From the NCBI GenBank assembly GCA_900539175.1, contig UQAW01000045.1, positions 1 through 30,535 on the forward strand: 30,535 nt of DNA. The letters run 5' to 3'. A program made the position numbers and the translations under genes. Below, piece by piece: positions 16,371 to 23,936 of the stretch. This DNA is from an uncultured Lachnospiraceae bacterium (lineage in GTDB: Bacteria; Bacillota; Clostridia; Lachnospirales; Lachnospiraceae). Position 1 is the first letter of the stretch, and every line of letters begins with the position of its first letter. Under the pieces are notes generated by a model that was not told the DNA's origin, searched no databases, and worked only from the letters and a program-made list of their open reading frames with translations.

Positions 16371-17129
16371 TCAACCAAACCTCCCCGAAATATAATCTTC
16401 TGTACGTTTGTCCCCTGGCATGGAAAAAATCTGTTCTGTCTCCCCATACTCAATTACTTCCCCCAACAGGAAGAAAACGGTTTTATCTGAGATTCGCGCT
16501 GCCTGCTGCATATTATGTGTTACCATAATGATAGTATAATCTTTTTTCAGTTCCACTGCAAGGTCCTCGATCTTAGAGGTAGAAATCGGGTCCAGCGCAG
16601 AAGTCGGCTCATCCATCAGCAATACTTCCGGCTGAACAGCCAGAGCTCTTGCGATGCAGAGTCTCTGCTGCTGGCCGCCTGACATTCCAAGCGCACTCTT
16701 TTTTAATCGATCCTTGACTTCCTCCCAGATTGCCGCCTGACGAAGGGATGTCTCCACAATTTCATCCAACTTGGCTTTACTTTTGATTCCATGGGTTCTC
16801 GGACCATACGCGATATTATCATAGATACTCATAGGAAATGGATTCGGTTTCTGAAATACCATGCCGACTCTTTTCCTCAGCTCATTGACATCCGTCCTTT
16901 TATCATAGATATCCTCTTTATCCAGACAGATCCGTCCCGTGATCTTACACCCGTTTACCAAATCATTCATACGATTCAGGGATTTCAGCAATGTGGACTT
17001 GCCGCAGCCGCTGGGTCCGATAAATGCGGTAATCTCTTTTTCCTGCATCTTTAATTCCACATCTTTCAAAGCATGAAACTCTCCATAATAGAGATTCATA
17101 TGTTCCACTGTAATCTTATCCATCTTCAT
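16371..17129 (-). CDS. pstB: Phosphate ABC transporter ATPase PstB
   Basis: 252 residues (250 if the second ATG at 17123, better spaced from AAAGGA, is used). Walker A GPSGCGKST near 40, the PstB-specific RVGMVFQKPNPFPMSIYDNIAYGPR, signature LSGGQQQRLCIARALA, Walker B LLMDEPTSALDPIST, and H-loop VTHNMQQAARISD. Length and motifs are fully typical. It powers phosphate import through PstC-PstA. The start codon directly follows the pstA stop (TAAATG). Confidence 0.98.
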   Translation of the reverse strand: MKMDKITVEHMNLYYGEFHALKDVELKMQEKEITAFIGPSGCGKSTLLKSLNRMNDLVNGCKITGRICLDKEDIYDKRTDVNELRKRVGMVFQKPNPFPMSIYDNIAYGPRTHGIKSKAKLDEIVETSLRQAAIWEEVKDRLKKSALGMSGGQQQRLCIARALAVQPEVLLMDEPTSALDPISTSKIEDLAVELKKDYTIIMVTHNMQQAARISDKTVFFLLGEVIEYGETEQIFSMPGDKRTEDYISGRFG

Positions 17130-18008
17130 TTATCCTTTCGCAATTCGTTTTGCAATAAATCCGGAAAATCCATTGATAATCAGAACCAGACACAACAAAA
17201 TGACCGCCGTTGCATAAGCCTTCTCCATATGAAGCCCCTCACTTGAGAGTACGTACATATGTACTGCCAGTGTACGTCCGGAATCCATAATACCTGCATA
17301 CTTTGCCACGGTACCTGCTGTAAACATCAGCGCTGCTGTCTCACCGACAACACGCCCGATGGCAAGTATCACACCGGAAAGAATTCCGGGTACGGCAGAA
17401 GGCAGTACAATCCGAAAAATGGTACGTAATTTTCCCGCCCCCAGACCAAAACTTGCTTCCCGATAAGAAACCGGCACGGATACCAATGCTTCTTCTGCTG
17501 TCCGCATGATCAATGGAAGAATCATAATTGCCAGTGTAAGTGCACCTGATATCATGGAATATCCCAATTTTAGAGCTGTTGTAAAGAACAGCATCCCAAA
17601 CAAACCGTACACAATGGAGGGAATACCGGAAAGTGTCTCCGCAGTAATCCGGATCAATCCCACTGCTTTTCCCCGATTATCTGCATATTCTACAAGAAAT
17701 ATTGCTGCAAAAATGCCGAGAGGCGCCGCAATCACCAGAGAAATGACGGTCATAAACAACGTATTCACAACAGCGGGCACCAGAGAACAATTCTCACTGT
17801 TGTATTCCATGGCAAATAAATCCGCCGTAAGGTTCCCAATTCCTTTCACCAATATAAACAACACCAAAAATACAAGAACTGCCATCGCCAGAATAGAAGC
17901 AGCCCAGGTAAGTCCTTTCAGAACTACGGAAACATAACTTTTCTTATACGTTACTTCAATTCTTTTACTTTCCATCTTGGTATTCATTTCTATTGCTTTA
18001 CTTTCCAT
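17130..18008 (-). CDS. pstA: Phosphate ABC transporter permease PstA
   Basis: 292 residues with about six membrane helices and the binding-protein-dependent transport loop EALVSVPVSYREASFGLGAGKLRTIFRIVLPSA (EAA motif). LSGIPSIVYGLFGM is the typical PstA/PstC signature. A GGAGG site 7 bases before ATG 18008 sets the start; the gene overlaps pstC by 11 bp. The short N-terminal extension, with the near-repeated KMESK/MESK phrase, is cytoplasmic and of no evident function. Forms the membrane channel with PstC. Confidence 0.97.
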   Translation of the reverse strand: MESKAIEMNTKMESKRIEVTYKKSYVSVVLKGLTWAASILAMAVLVFLVLFILVKGIGNLTADLFAMEYNSENCSLVPAVVNTLFMTVISLVIAAPLGIFAAIFLVEYADNRGKAVGLIRITAETLSGIPSIVYGLFGMLFFTTALKLGYSMISGALTLAIMILPLIMRTAEEALVSVPVSYREASFGLGAGKLRTIFRIVLPSAVPGILSGVILAIGRVVGETAALMFTAGTVAKYAGIMDSGRTLAVHMYVLSSEGLHMEKAYATAVILLCLVLIINGFSGFIAKRIAKG

Positions 18009-18864
18009 TCCCGGACCTCCAGTTTAATGCAGATACAACCAGATTGATTATCATGATGAACACGAAAAGTACAACACCTGTGGCAATCAGGGCTTCGCGA
18101 TGCAGATCTGCCGCATAGCCCATCTCCAATACGATGTTGGAAGTCAATGTCCGGATTCCCTCCATAATTCCTTTCGGCATCCTCGCCTGATTCCCGGCAA
18201 CCATAATGACCGCCATCGTTTCTCCGATTGCCCTTCCAATTCCCAGAACAATTCCCGCAATGATTCCTGACTTTGCTGCCGGAACAACTGTAAAAAAAAC
18301 ACTGTGTGTATGAGTGGCTCCCAGTGCCAGGGCACCCTCATAATAACTCCGTGGGATACTTTGCAAAGCAGCCTCCGTTACTCCTACCACCGTAGGCAGA
18401 ATCATGATTGCCAACAATATGGAGGCTGTCAGCATCGTATTACCATTCCGAAGTCCCAAAAGATTTTTTATAGCAGGAACCAGCAATACCAGACCAAAAA
18501 AGCCATACACGACTGACGGCACACCTGCCATCAGATTAATTCCGGATTTACAAATTCCATAAATTTTTTTCGGGCAAAACCATGCCAGAAAAACAGAGGT
18601 CAGCAATGCGATGGGCACACCAATGATAATTGCGCCGGCGGTTACATAGATGCTGCCCAAAATCATGGGTAAAATCCCATAAAGGTTATTTCCCGGCTTC
18701 CATGTCTGACCGAACAGAAAATCAAAAACACCGATCTTTCCGATGGCAGGCAACCCATTTGCAAACAGGAATACACATATCAGCACTACGGCCAGTACAG
18801 ATACACCTGCCGCGATACCAAACACTGCTTTCATCAATGTCTCTTTGACTGCGTTTGCTTTCAT
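17998..18864 (-). CDS. pstC: Phosphate ABC transporter permease PstC
   Basis: 288 residues, six predicted helices. The large PstC-type periplasmic loop carries FDFLFGQTWKPGNNLYGILPMILGS, followed by LMAGVPSVVYGFFGL and the EAA loop EAALQSIPRSYYEGALALGATHTH. Start ATG 18864 follows GGAGAAAAG. Located 17 bp after pstS and overlapping pstA, in the usual pst order. Confidence 0.97.
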   Translation of the reverse strand: MKANAVKETLMKAVFGIAAGVSVLAVVLICVFLFANGLPAIGKIGVFDFLFGQTWKPGNNLYGILPMILGSIYVTAGAIIIGVPIALLTSVFLAWFCPKKIYGICKSGINLMAGVPSVVYGFFGLVLLVPAIKNLLGLRNGNTMLTASILLAIMILPTVVGVTEAALQSIPRSYYEGALALGATHTHSVFFTVVPAAKSGIIAGIVLGIGRAIGETMAVIMVAGNQARMPKGIMEGIRTLTSNIVLEMGYAADLHREALIATGVVLFVFIMIINLVVSALNWRSGNGK

Positions 18865-18881
18865 ATGCTTTTCTCCACTCT

Positions 18882-19820
18882 CTATTTTGCAATATCGGAC
18901 CAGTCTGTGATTTCTCCCGTGTAGATTCCTTTCACCTGATCCGCTGTCAGATCTTCCACCGTACTCTCCTTGTTTACAATGACTGCAATACCATCTGTTG
19001 CAATCACCGTAGTCGTCAGTCCCAGAGCGCTCTCGGAATCCTTCAGTTCACGGGAAGCCATACCGATATCACAGAGGCCTTCACTGGCAGATGTAACACC
19101 TGTCGTAGAATCCGATTGCTGTACTTCGATTTCCACTCCGCTGTTGAGTGACTGATAAGCCTCCGCCAGCTTTTCCATAACCGGTGTTACGGAGGAAGAA
19201 CCTGCTACTACAACCTTACCGGAAGGTTTTGATCCTGTATAAGCACTTGTTCCATCCAGTGGGATATACCCTTCTTCTTCTACAACTGCCTGTCCATCGC
19301 TGCTCAGGATAAAATCCACAAAATCCTGTGCAGCTTCACTCAAATCATCTTTTGTCACAATATTAAAAGGCCTGCTTACTTTATAAGAGCCATTCTTCAC
19401 ATTTTCTCCTGAAGCATCTGCCCCGTCAATCTTAACTGCTTTTACCGTATCGTTCAGTGAACCCAGTGAGATATATCCGATTGCGGAGGTATCACCTGCT
19501 ACGGTTGTCATCATAACCGAAGTATTATTGGTAATCTGCGCATCCTCCGTCGTCATATCTACCTTCTCCCCGGCATCGTTCTTCTCTTCAATACCGAATA
19601 ATTCAATGAACGCCCCACGGGTACCCGATCCATCCTCACGGGAAATTACATTAATCGGGCCGCTTACTTCCGAATTCGAAGAGCCTTCTGTCTTTTTTTC
19701 TGCTGCTTCCGTTGTGGGAGACGCAGCTGTACTTTCTCCATCTGCAGAATTGTCTCCGCATCCAACCAACATAGCTGCTGCCATTGATACTGCCATAAAC
19801 ATTGCAATTGCTTTTTTCAT
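18882..19820 (-). CDS. pstS: Phosphate-binding lipoprotein PstS, apparently circularly permuted
   Basis: 312 residues. Lipoprotein signal with LVGC (Cys21), so it is anchored outside the membrane, and a low-complexity Ser/Thr/Glu linker to about 50. The phosphate-binding parts come in an unusual order. First is NVISREDGSGTRGAF with GDTSAIGYISLGSL and FNIVTKDD, which in classical PstS form the second half. After a linker near 200 comes VVVAGSSSVTPVMEKLAEAY, then QQSDSTTGVTSASEG, DIGMASREL, TDGIAVIVN and VKGIYTGEITDWSDIAK, which in classical PstS form the first half. The classical protein runs ...W-D followed by I-V-R-DGSGT, so the ends here fall exactly at that junction. All ligand-binding blocks are kept, so it is probably functional. 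GAGGAG precedes the start. Confidence 0.93.
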   Translation of the reverse strand: MKKAIAMFMAVSMAAAMLVGCGDNSADGESTAASPTTEAAEKKTEGSSNSEVSGPINVISREDGSGTRGAFIELFGIEEKNDAGEKVDMTTEDAQITNNTSVMMTTVAGDTSAIGYISLGSLNDTVKAVKIDGADASGENVKNGSYKVSRPFNIVTKDDLSEAAQDFVDFILSSDGQAVVEEEGYIPLDGTSAYTGSKPSGKVVVAGSSSVTPVMEKLAEAYQSLNSGVEIEVQQSDSTTGVTSASEGLCDIGMASRELKDSESALGLTTTVIATDGIAVIVNKESTVEDLTADQVKGIYTGEITDWSDIAK

Positions 19821-19925
19821 AATATGTTCTCCTCTTTTTTAGATATGTCTTTTCGAATTGTTTTTTACATTTCGTCTTTACATAACAATCATAGCAATGC
19901 TTTGTAAAATCCATAATCAGACAAT

Positions 19926-19942
19926 TGTTAAAACAACGTTAA
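19926..19942 (-). promoter_or_regulatory. Candidate Pho box upstream of pstS
   Basis: Minus strand TTAACG-N5-TTAACA: two hexamers close to the TTAACA half-site of Gram-positive PhoP sites, at an 11-bp period, about 105 bp before the pstS start. A possible -35 TTTACA with a TATGTA-like -10 lies further downstream, but spacing and match are only moderate. Confidence 0.5.
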
Positions 19943-19980
19943 CTGCAGATTTTTTTCAAATCCCTTCCTTTCCATAAAGA

Positions 19981-20034
19981 AAAAAGGAATGTCGCACCCT
20001 CTGAACCTATCCAGCCAGGCGACATTCCCTTTTT
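19981..20034. terminator. Bidirectional intrinsic terminator
   Basis: Arm 19981-19995 (A-run, then GGAATGTCGC) pairs with 20019-20034 (GCGACATTCC, then a T-run); one extra base is bulged. It gives U-runs both ways. It would end transcripts coming from the hydrolase through repeats E and D, insulating pstS. Repeat copy D is fused directly to its edge. Confidence 0.85.
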
Positions 20035-20220
20035 CTGCTGACGCAGACATCACGATACATGAAATTCAGATACTCCGTGCTGCGCACTCCCGCATCTGCC
20101 GCCGGTATTCGTAATCCGGGCTGTCGCCCTCCTTACTCATACCGGCTTGCCCGTCCAATGTCCATGACTCGCCGCATGCAAGCATGCGCTCCTCATGTCC
20201 GCTGTCCGGGACTTTCTTGG
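20034..20220 (-). repeat. Family-1 structured repeat, copy D (3' end clipped)
   Basis: Minus-strand copy, in direct tandem with copy E. It begins (minus strand) with AAGAAAGTCC near 20217 and has the CATGC tip hairpin, the GGGC hairpin, and the stem CAGATGC/GTATCTG, where one C-G/G-C column has become a G-T wobble. The closing stem has a mismatch (GAATTTC). The last bases of the 3' hairpin and the terminal GTCCGTTTA are missing; the T-run of the neighbouring terminator starts instead. Confidence 0.88.
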
Positions 20221-20423
20221 TAAACGGACATGTCTGCTGACGCAGACATCACCATATATGAAAGTCAGATGCTCCGTGCTTTGCACTCCCGCATCTGCCG
20301 CCAGTATTCGTAATCCGGGCTGTCGCCCTCCTTACTCATACCGGCTTGCCCGTCCAATGTCCATGACTCGCTGCATGCAAGCATGCGCTCCTCATGTCCG
20401 CTGTCCGGGACTTTCTTGGTAAA
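20221..20423 (-). repeat. Family-1 structured repeat, copy E
   Basis: Minus-strand copy with perfect pairing of stem CAGATGC/GCATCTG capped by GTGC-AAA-GCAC, closing stem GAAAGTC/GACTTTC, and an intact 3' hairpin. It ends in GTTTACC, and the same TTTACC precedes its start, suggesting a short target duplication or repeat-to-repeat insertion. About 88 bp of it are translated as the C-terminus of the hydrolase. Confidence 0.9.
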
Positions 20424-21343
20424 TTTCTGATAATATATTGATACACATCCGAATAAATCTTCTCTTTTCCAATTTCGTTAAAAATCTCATGTCTCAGACC
20501 CGGATACAGTTTCCCGCGCACATTCCAGTATCCCTGACATCTCAGATGATCCAATGCCTGTTTAAACCTGCGCACATTGGTCAGGCAGGGATCATCTGCC
20601 CCGCTGATAAAAAGAATCGGAAGACTGGTATTCTTACATTGCCATCCCCGATGGCTGTATGTCCTCTGCATCAGTCCAAATAATGTCAGATATCCGTCTG
20701 CCGTAAACGTAAACCCACACAGCGGACTTTCATCATACGCCTCCACCACGGCAGGATCGGAACAACACCAGGCAGATCTACTTTCCTCTTTCCGGAATTT
20801 CATTACAAATGGTCCGAAAGAAAGTGCCTTTAACAACCTGCTTTTGTGCCGCCCCCCGAGACTGATCTTTTGTATATAAGCTACTGCTCTCCCTAAAAAC
20901 AATGCCGGATTCTTACTTGGAGAACCAGACAGTATCAATAAATCAATTTCATCATCATAACGCTTGATATAAGACCGGGCAGCAAGTGTTCCCATACTGT
21001 GCCCTATCATGATCACCGGAACATTCTTCCAGTGACACTTTATCATCCTCGTAATCTGATGCAGATCCCTTACAATGGCTTCTGCTCCTCCTTCATACAT
21101 ATACCCCAGGTCTTCTGTGCTCTTTACACTTTTTCCATGTCCCCGATGATCGTGAATCACACAGGCAAACCCTCTCTCACACAGATACTCCATCAATGGC
21201 TCATAACGTTCTTTATTTTCACACATCCCGTGGCTGAACTGGACCACTCCCTTTACCTTCACACCCTTCTTGGGCTGAATCAATAACACCTCCAGAGCAA
21301 GCCCATCATAAGCCGAATATACGTTCAAACACCTTCTTCTCAT
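20336..21343 (-). CDS. Alpha/beta hydrolase (serine aminopeptidase S33 / monoacylglycerol-lipase-like)
   Basis: 335 residues. Oxyanion-hole loop FSHGMCENKERY near 38, DHRGHGKS near 65, nucleophile elbow GHSMG with Ser near 115, acid in SGADDPC near 245, and catalytic His in GLRHEIFNE near 290. This is a complete triad of the lysophospholipase/monoglyceride lipase type. No signal peptide, so probably cytoplasmic, hydrolysing an ester of unknown identity. GAGGAGGG lies upstream of ATG 21343, and the gene follows the DUF3784-like gene after 12 bp, likely in one operon. Odd: the last ~27 residues (from about KSRTADM to GKPV) are encoded by repeat copy E, so the natural C-terminus was cut or extended by insertion; the catalytic His is upstream of this. 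Confidence 0.9.
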   Translation of the reverse strand: MRRRCLNVYSAYDGLALEVLLIQPKKGVKVKGVVQFSHGMCENKERYEPLMEYLCERGFACVIHDHRGHGKSVKSTEDLGYMYEGGAEAIVRDLHQITRMIKCHWKNVPVIMIGHSMGTLAARSYIKRYDDEIDLLILSGSPSKNPALFLGRAVAYIQKISLGGRHKSRLLKALSFGPFVMKFRKEESRSAWCCSDPAVVEAYDESPLCGFTFTADGYLTLFGLMQRTYSHRGWQCKNTSLPILFISGADDPCLTNVRRFKQALDHLRCQGYWNVRGKLYPGLRHEIFNEIGKEKIYSDVYQYIIRNLPRKSRTADMRSACLHAASHGHWTGKPV

Positions 21344-21355
21344 AAAGACCCTCCT

Positions 21356-21664
21356 CTAAAAGTTTTTCCGGCAATACACAATCATCCAGACTGAAGCACC
21401 AATCCCCAAAGCTAATACTCCCCATACTACCGCCGGGTAAACTGCTGCCAAAAGAGCCAGCAGAAATTCCGCAATTGCCAGACAGCCGGTGAATACAGCC
21501 AGCGCTCTCTTATATTTCAATACTTTCTCTTCGCTCCAGTTCTTCCTGTTATTCCCACGCTTTCCATCAAACATCTGAAGTAAACCGTCTCCTTTACCCA
21601 GAAAGAAAGTAACACTGACCACCGCTAAAATAATCGCCAAAAACCAATCCAAACTACTATCCAT
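21356..21664 (-). CDS. Small membrane protein, DUF3784-like
   Basis: 102 residues. A membrane helix at about 7-23, a hydrophilic segment with KRGNNRKNWSEEKVLKYKRALA (the recognisable part of DUF3784-like proteins), and two further helices at about 55-75 and 78-96. Function unknown. First gene of a two-gene unit with the hydrolase; a promoter lies at 21735-21763. Confidence 0.75.
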   Translation of the reverse strand: MDSSLDWFLAIILAVVSVTFFLGKGDGLLQMFDGKRGNNRKNWSEEKVLKYKRALAVFTGCLAIAEFLLALLAAVYPAVVWGVLALGIGASVWMIVYCRKNF

Positions 21665-21734
21665 ACATCCATACCTGCCTTTTGCATGATTTTGTGAAAA
21701 CGTCTGTAACGGACTATCCGTTTTCTCTTTTTAC

Positions 21735-21763
21735 AGCATAACAAATTTTCCTCCTTTTGTCGA
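21735..21763 (-). promoter_or_regulatory. Promoter of the DUF3784-hydrolase unit
   Basis: Minus strand: -35 TCGACA (21758-21763), 17-bp spacer, -10 TATGCT (21735-21740). A short dyad AACGGA-CTA-TCCGTT (around 21709-21723) lies in the leader. It diverges from the tsaE promoter 14 bp away. Confidence 0.65.
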
Positions 21764-21776
21764 GTACGTCCATGTA

Positions 21777-21805
21777 TTGTAACACCACCCAACTTGTGTT
21801 ATGAT
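21777..21805 (+). promoter_or_regulatory. Promoter of tsaE-tsaB-rimI
   Basis: -35 TTGTAA (21777-21782), 17-bp spacer, -10 TATGAT (21800-21805), 40 bp before the tsaE start. Back-to-back with the opposite promoter. Confidence 0.75.
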
Positions 21806-21844
21806 TAGGAATAACGGATAGATAGAAGAAACAGGAGAAATGCC

Positions 21845-22279
21845 ATGATAATAGAAACAAACAACGCCGCGGAAACCTTTGCCCTCGGTCAGAAATTAGG
21901 CAGTCAGGCACTTCCCGGTCAGATTTATACCTTAATTGGTGATCTTGGTGTGGGAAAGACCGTATTCACCCAGGGAATGGCCAACGGTCTTGGTATTACG
22001 GAACCGATCAACAGCCCTACCTTTACCATCATCCAGGAATATGAAGAAGGTCGTCTTCCTTTTTATCATTTTGATGTCTACCGGATCGGTGACATTGAAG
22101 AAATGGAAGAAATCGGATACGACGATTATTTCTTCGGACAAGGTGTTACCATGATTGAATGGGCCAATCTGATTGAAGAACTTCTGCCCGATTATATCAT
22201 CCGGGTAACCATTGAAAAAGATCTGGAGAAGGGCTTTGACTATCGAAAAATCACCGTAGACGGTCTGTCTGAATTGTAA
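21845..22279 (+). CDS. tsaE: tRNA t6A biosynthesis ATPase TsaE
   Basis: 144 residues, typical length. Walker A GDLGVGKTVFTQGMANGLG near 35-50, then SPTFTIIQEYEEG, HFDVYRI, and a late MIEWANLIEELLP, the TsaE signature set. It drives the TsaB-TsaD-TsaE cycle that puts threonylcarbamoyl on A37 of ANN-decoding tRNAs. AGGAG precedes the ATG. First gene of a unit with tsaB (13-bp gap); tsaD is not in the window. Confidence 0.96.
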   Translation: MIIETNNAAETFALGQKLGSQALPGQIYTLIGDLGVGKTVFTQGMANGLGITEPINSPTFTIIQEYEEGRLPFYHFDVYRIGDIEEMEEIGYDDYFFGQGVTMIEWANLIEELLPDYIIRVTIEKDLEKGFDYRKITVDGLSEL

Positions 22280-22292
22280 AGGAGAAAAAAGA

Positions 22293-23021
22293 ATGAAACT
22301 ACTAGCATTGGATAGTTCCGGTTTGGTAGCCTCTGTGGCGGTCCTGGAAGATGATTCCCTGCTTGCGGAATACACTGTAAACTATAAAAAGACCCATTCA
22401 CAGACACTGCTTCCCATGCTGGATACCGTAGCACAGATGATAGAACTTAACTTAAATGATCTGGATGCCATCGCCATCGCCGCCGGACCGGGTTCCTTTA
22501 CCGGACTGCGTATCGGCTCTGCCACCGCCAAGGGTCTGGGACTGGCCCTGAACAAACCGCTGATCGCGGTTCCCACCGTAGATGCACTTGCCTATAATCT
22601 GTTTGGTACAGACAAGCTTATCTGCCCAATCATGGATGCAAGACGTGCTCAGGTCTACACCGGAATTTACCGTTTTGAAGATCATAAGCTGATTCCACTT
22701 GAGAATCAGATGGCTATCAGCGTAAAGGAACTCGCCGAAAAATTAAATACGTTTGAACAAGAAGTTATCTTTCTGGGAGACGGAGTTTCTGTATACCGCC
22801 AGCTGTTGGATGAACTGCTGACAGTTCCCCACGCTTATGCCCCGGCTCATGTAAATAAGCAGAGAGCTGCTGCTGTCGGTGCCCTCGGTGCGCTTTATTA
22901 TAAAGAAGGAAAATTTGCGGACGCCGCTGCACATCAACCGGAATATCTGCGCAAGTCTCAGGCTGAGCGGGAACGGGAAGCGGCCGAAAAGAAAGCTGCC
23001 ATAACACAGGAGGAACCATGA
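22293..23021 (+). CDS. tsaB: tRNA t6A biosynthesis protein TsaB
   Basis: 242 residues with the ASKHA-type N-terminus LLALDSSGLVASVAVLED, HSQTLLPMLD, and the hallmark AAGPGSFTGLRIGSATAKGLG near 70-90, then PTVDALAYN and PIMDARRAQVY. TsaB is the inactive partner that dimerises with TsaD in t6A synthesis. Its C-terminus (QAEREREAAEKKAA) is a charged helix beyond the core domain. The stop overlaps the rimI start by four bases. Confidence 0.96.
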   Translation: MKLLALDSSGLVASVAVLEDDSLLAEYTVNYKKTHSQTLLPMLDTVAQMIELNLNDLDAIAIAAGPGSFTGLRIGSATAKGLGLALNKPLIAVPTVDALAYNLFGTDKLICPIMDARRAQVYTGIYRFEDHKLIPLENQMAISVKELAEKLNTFEQEVIFLGDGVSVYRQLLDELLTVPHAYAPAHVNKQRAAAVGALGALYYKEGKFADAAAHQPEYLRKSQAEREREAAEKKAAITQEEP

Positions 23022-23458
23022 TGATTACAATTCGAGAGATGCAGTTTGATGATTTGGACCAGGTAATGGCTATTGAAGAAGCAAATTTTTCTGTTCCCTG
23101 GACGATCAATGGATTCTTTTCCTTTTTACTCAGAGAAGATGCCCGGTTTCTGGTTGCTGAAGAAGCGGATAAAATCGTAGGATACTGCGGTGTAATCCTG
23201 ACCCCTCCTGAAAGTGATATTACAAATGTGTGTGTATCCGAAGAATATCGCAGGAAAGGGATCGCCCAGATGCTGTTGGGGCAGCTTCAGAAAGATTTAT
23301 CAAAATCAGGAATTACTACACTTCATCTGGAAGTTCGGGAAAGCAATCTTCCTGCTATTGCTCTTTATGAAAAACTGGGTTTTGTCCGTGACGGACTGCG
23401 CCCCCGGTATTATGAAAATCCCACGGAAGATGCGATTCTCATGTCCTCCACCTTCTGA
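23018..23458 (+). CDS. rimI: Ribosomal-protein-S18-alanine N-acetyltransferase-like GNAT enzyme
   Basis: 146 residues (145 if the second ATG at 23021 is used, which is better spaced from AGGAGG). GNAT fold: TIREMQFDDLDQVMAIEEANFSVPW at the N-terminus (RimI-typical F-x-x-PW), acetyl-CoA loop RRKGIAQMLLG near 75, then LEVRESNLPAIALYEKLGFV and RPRYYENPTEDAILM. RimI acetylates the N-terminal alanine of S18. The tsaB-rimI pairing is common and supports the call. Confidence 0.93.
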   Translation: MMITIREMQFDDLDQVMAIEEANFSVPWTINGFFSFLLREDARFLVAEEADKIVGYCGVILTPPESDITNVCVSEEYRRKGIAQMLLGQLQKDLSKSGITTLHLEVRESNLPAIALYEKLGFVRDGLRPRYYENPTEDAILMSSTF

Positions 23459-23505
23459 TACCAGCAGTTTCCACTGGAAAATCATTGTTAAATCCGGTAC
23501 ACTGA

Positions 23506-23546
23506 TCTTAAATACTGGTACATTATTCAGTACTTGTATTTTAAGA
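23506..23546. repeat. 41-bp palindrome next to a family-2 element
   Basis: TCTTAAATAC (23506-23515) pairs with GTATTTTAAGA (23536-23546), enclosing GTAC/GTAC around an 8-nt loop. It lies after rimI and runs directly into the element at 23545; it may serve as a weak terminator for rimI. Confidence 0.6.
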
Positions 23547-23615
23547 TGTTTTACGGGTCCCAAAGTCATGCATTTTCATGCAGGCATGAAACGCATAACC
23601 TTTTGACCCTGGTAT
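23545..23615. mobile_element. Family-2 MITE-like element, internally shortened copy
   Basis: From TGTTTTACGGGTCCC onwards it matches the right two thirds of the element at 9819-9935, including the CATGC hairpin and the right terminus AACCTTTTGACCCTGGTAT. The left terminal repeat is deleted between two ATG triplets. It is flanked by TATTTTAA (23537-23544) and CATTTTAA (23616-23623), 7 of 8 identical, in the same register as the 8-bp duplication at the rib copy. Confidence 0.7.
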
Positions 23616-23656
23616 CATTTTAAAAAGCCACTGCTTACCAAAACGGAGGATAAAAT

Positions 23657-23899
23657 ATGAGAACCTATGATAAAACTACAGGAAAACTGATTTGCGTTGT
23701 CTGTAACTGCTGCGGCAGGAAATTAAAACTTGCAGATCATGGATTGGCAGAGGGCATTTGTTCCGTCGATACCTGTTGGGGATATTTCTCCAATAAAGAT
23801 CTGGAACGTCATCAGTTCGATCTTTGCGAAAGCTGTTACGACAGATTCACAGGGGACTTTGCTGTTCCACCGGAAATTACAGAAATCACAGAGGTTTGA
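23657..23899 (+). CDS. Small Cys-rich protein, likely zinc-binding, unknown function
   Basis: 80 residues behind a good GGAGG. Eight cysteines at 13, 16, 18, 19, 35, 40, 57 and 60. The CxxC pairs near 16-19 (CNCCGRKL) and 57-60 (CESCYDRF) look like zinc knuckles flanking a central CSVDTC. The C-terminus is short and acidic (PPEITEITEV). The layout suggests a compact zinc-ribbon protein; no family recognised. It stands alone between a MITE remnant and the cyclophilin promoter, with its own ribosome site, which argues for a real gene. Confidence 0.72.
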   Translation: MRTYDKTTGKLICVVCNCCGRKLKLADHGLAEGICSVDTCWGYFSNKDLERHQFDLCESCYDRFTGDFAVPPEITEITEV

Positions 23900-23907
23900 T
23901 TATGCAC

Positions 23908-23936
23908 TTGCAGCAAGAGGGGTTTTCTTGTATACT
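23908..23936 (+). promoter_or_regulatory. Promoter of the cyclophilin gene
   Basis: -35 TTGCAG (23908-23913), 17-bp spacer, -10 TATACT (23931-23936), followed by a ~100-nt leader containing GAGCATGTTTGAAAAT, a phrase seen again near 13343. Confidence 0.7.

Noticed and set aside
18882..19820. PstS truncated or frameshifted
   Set aside because: Signal peptide, both lobes' motifs and normal spacing to pstC are present; the order of halves, not a loss, explains the odd alignment.
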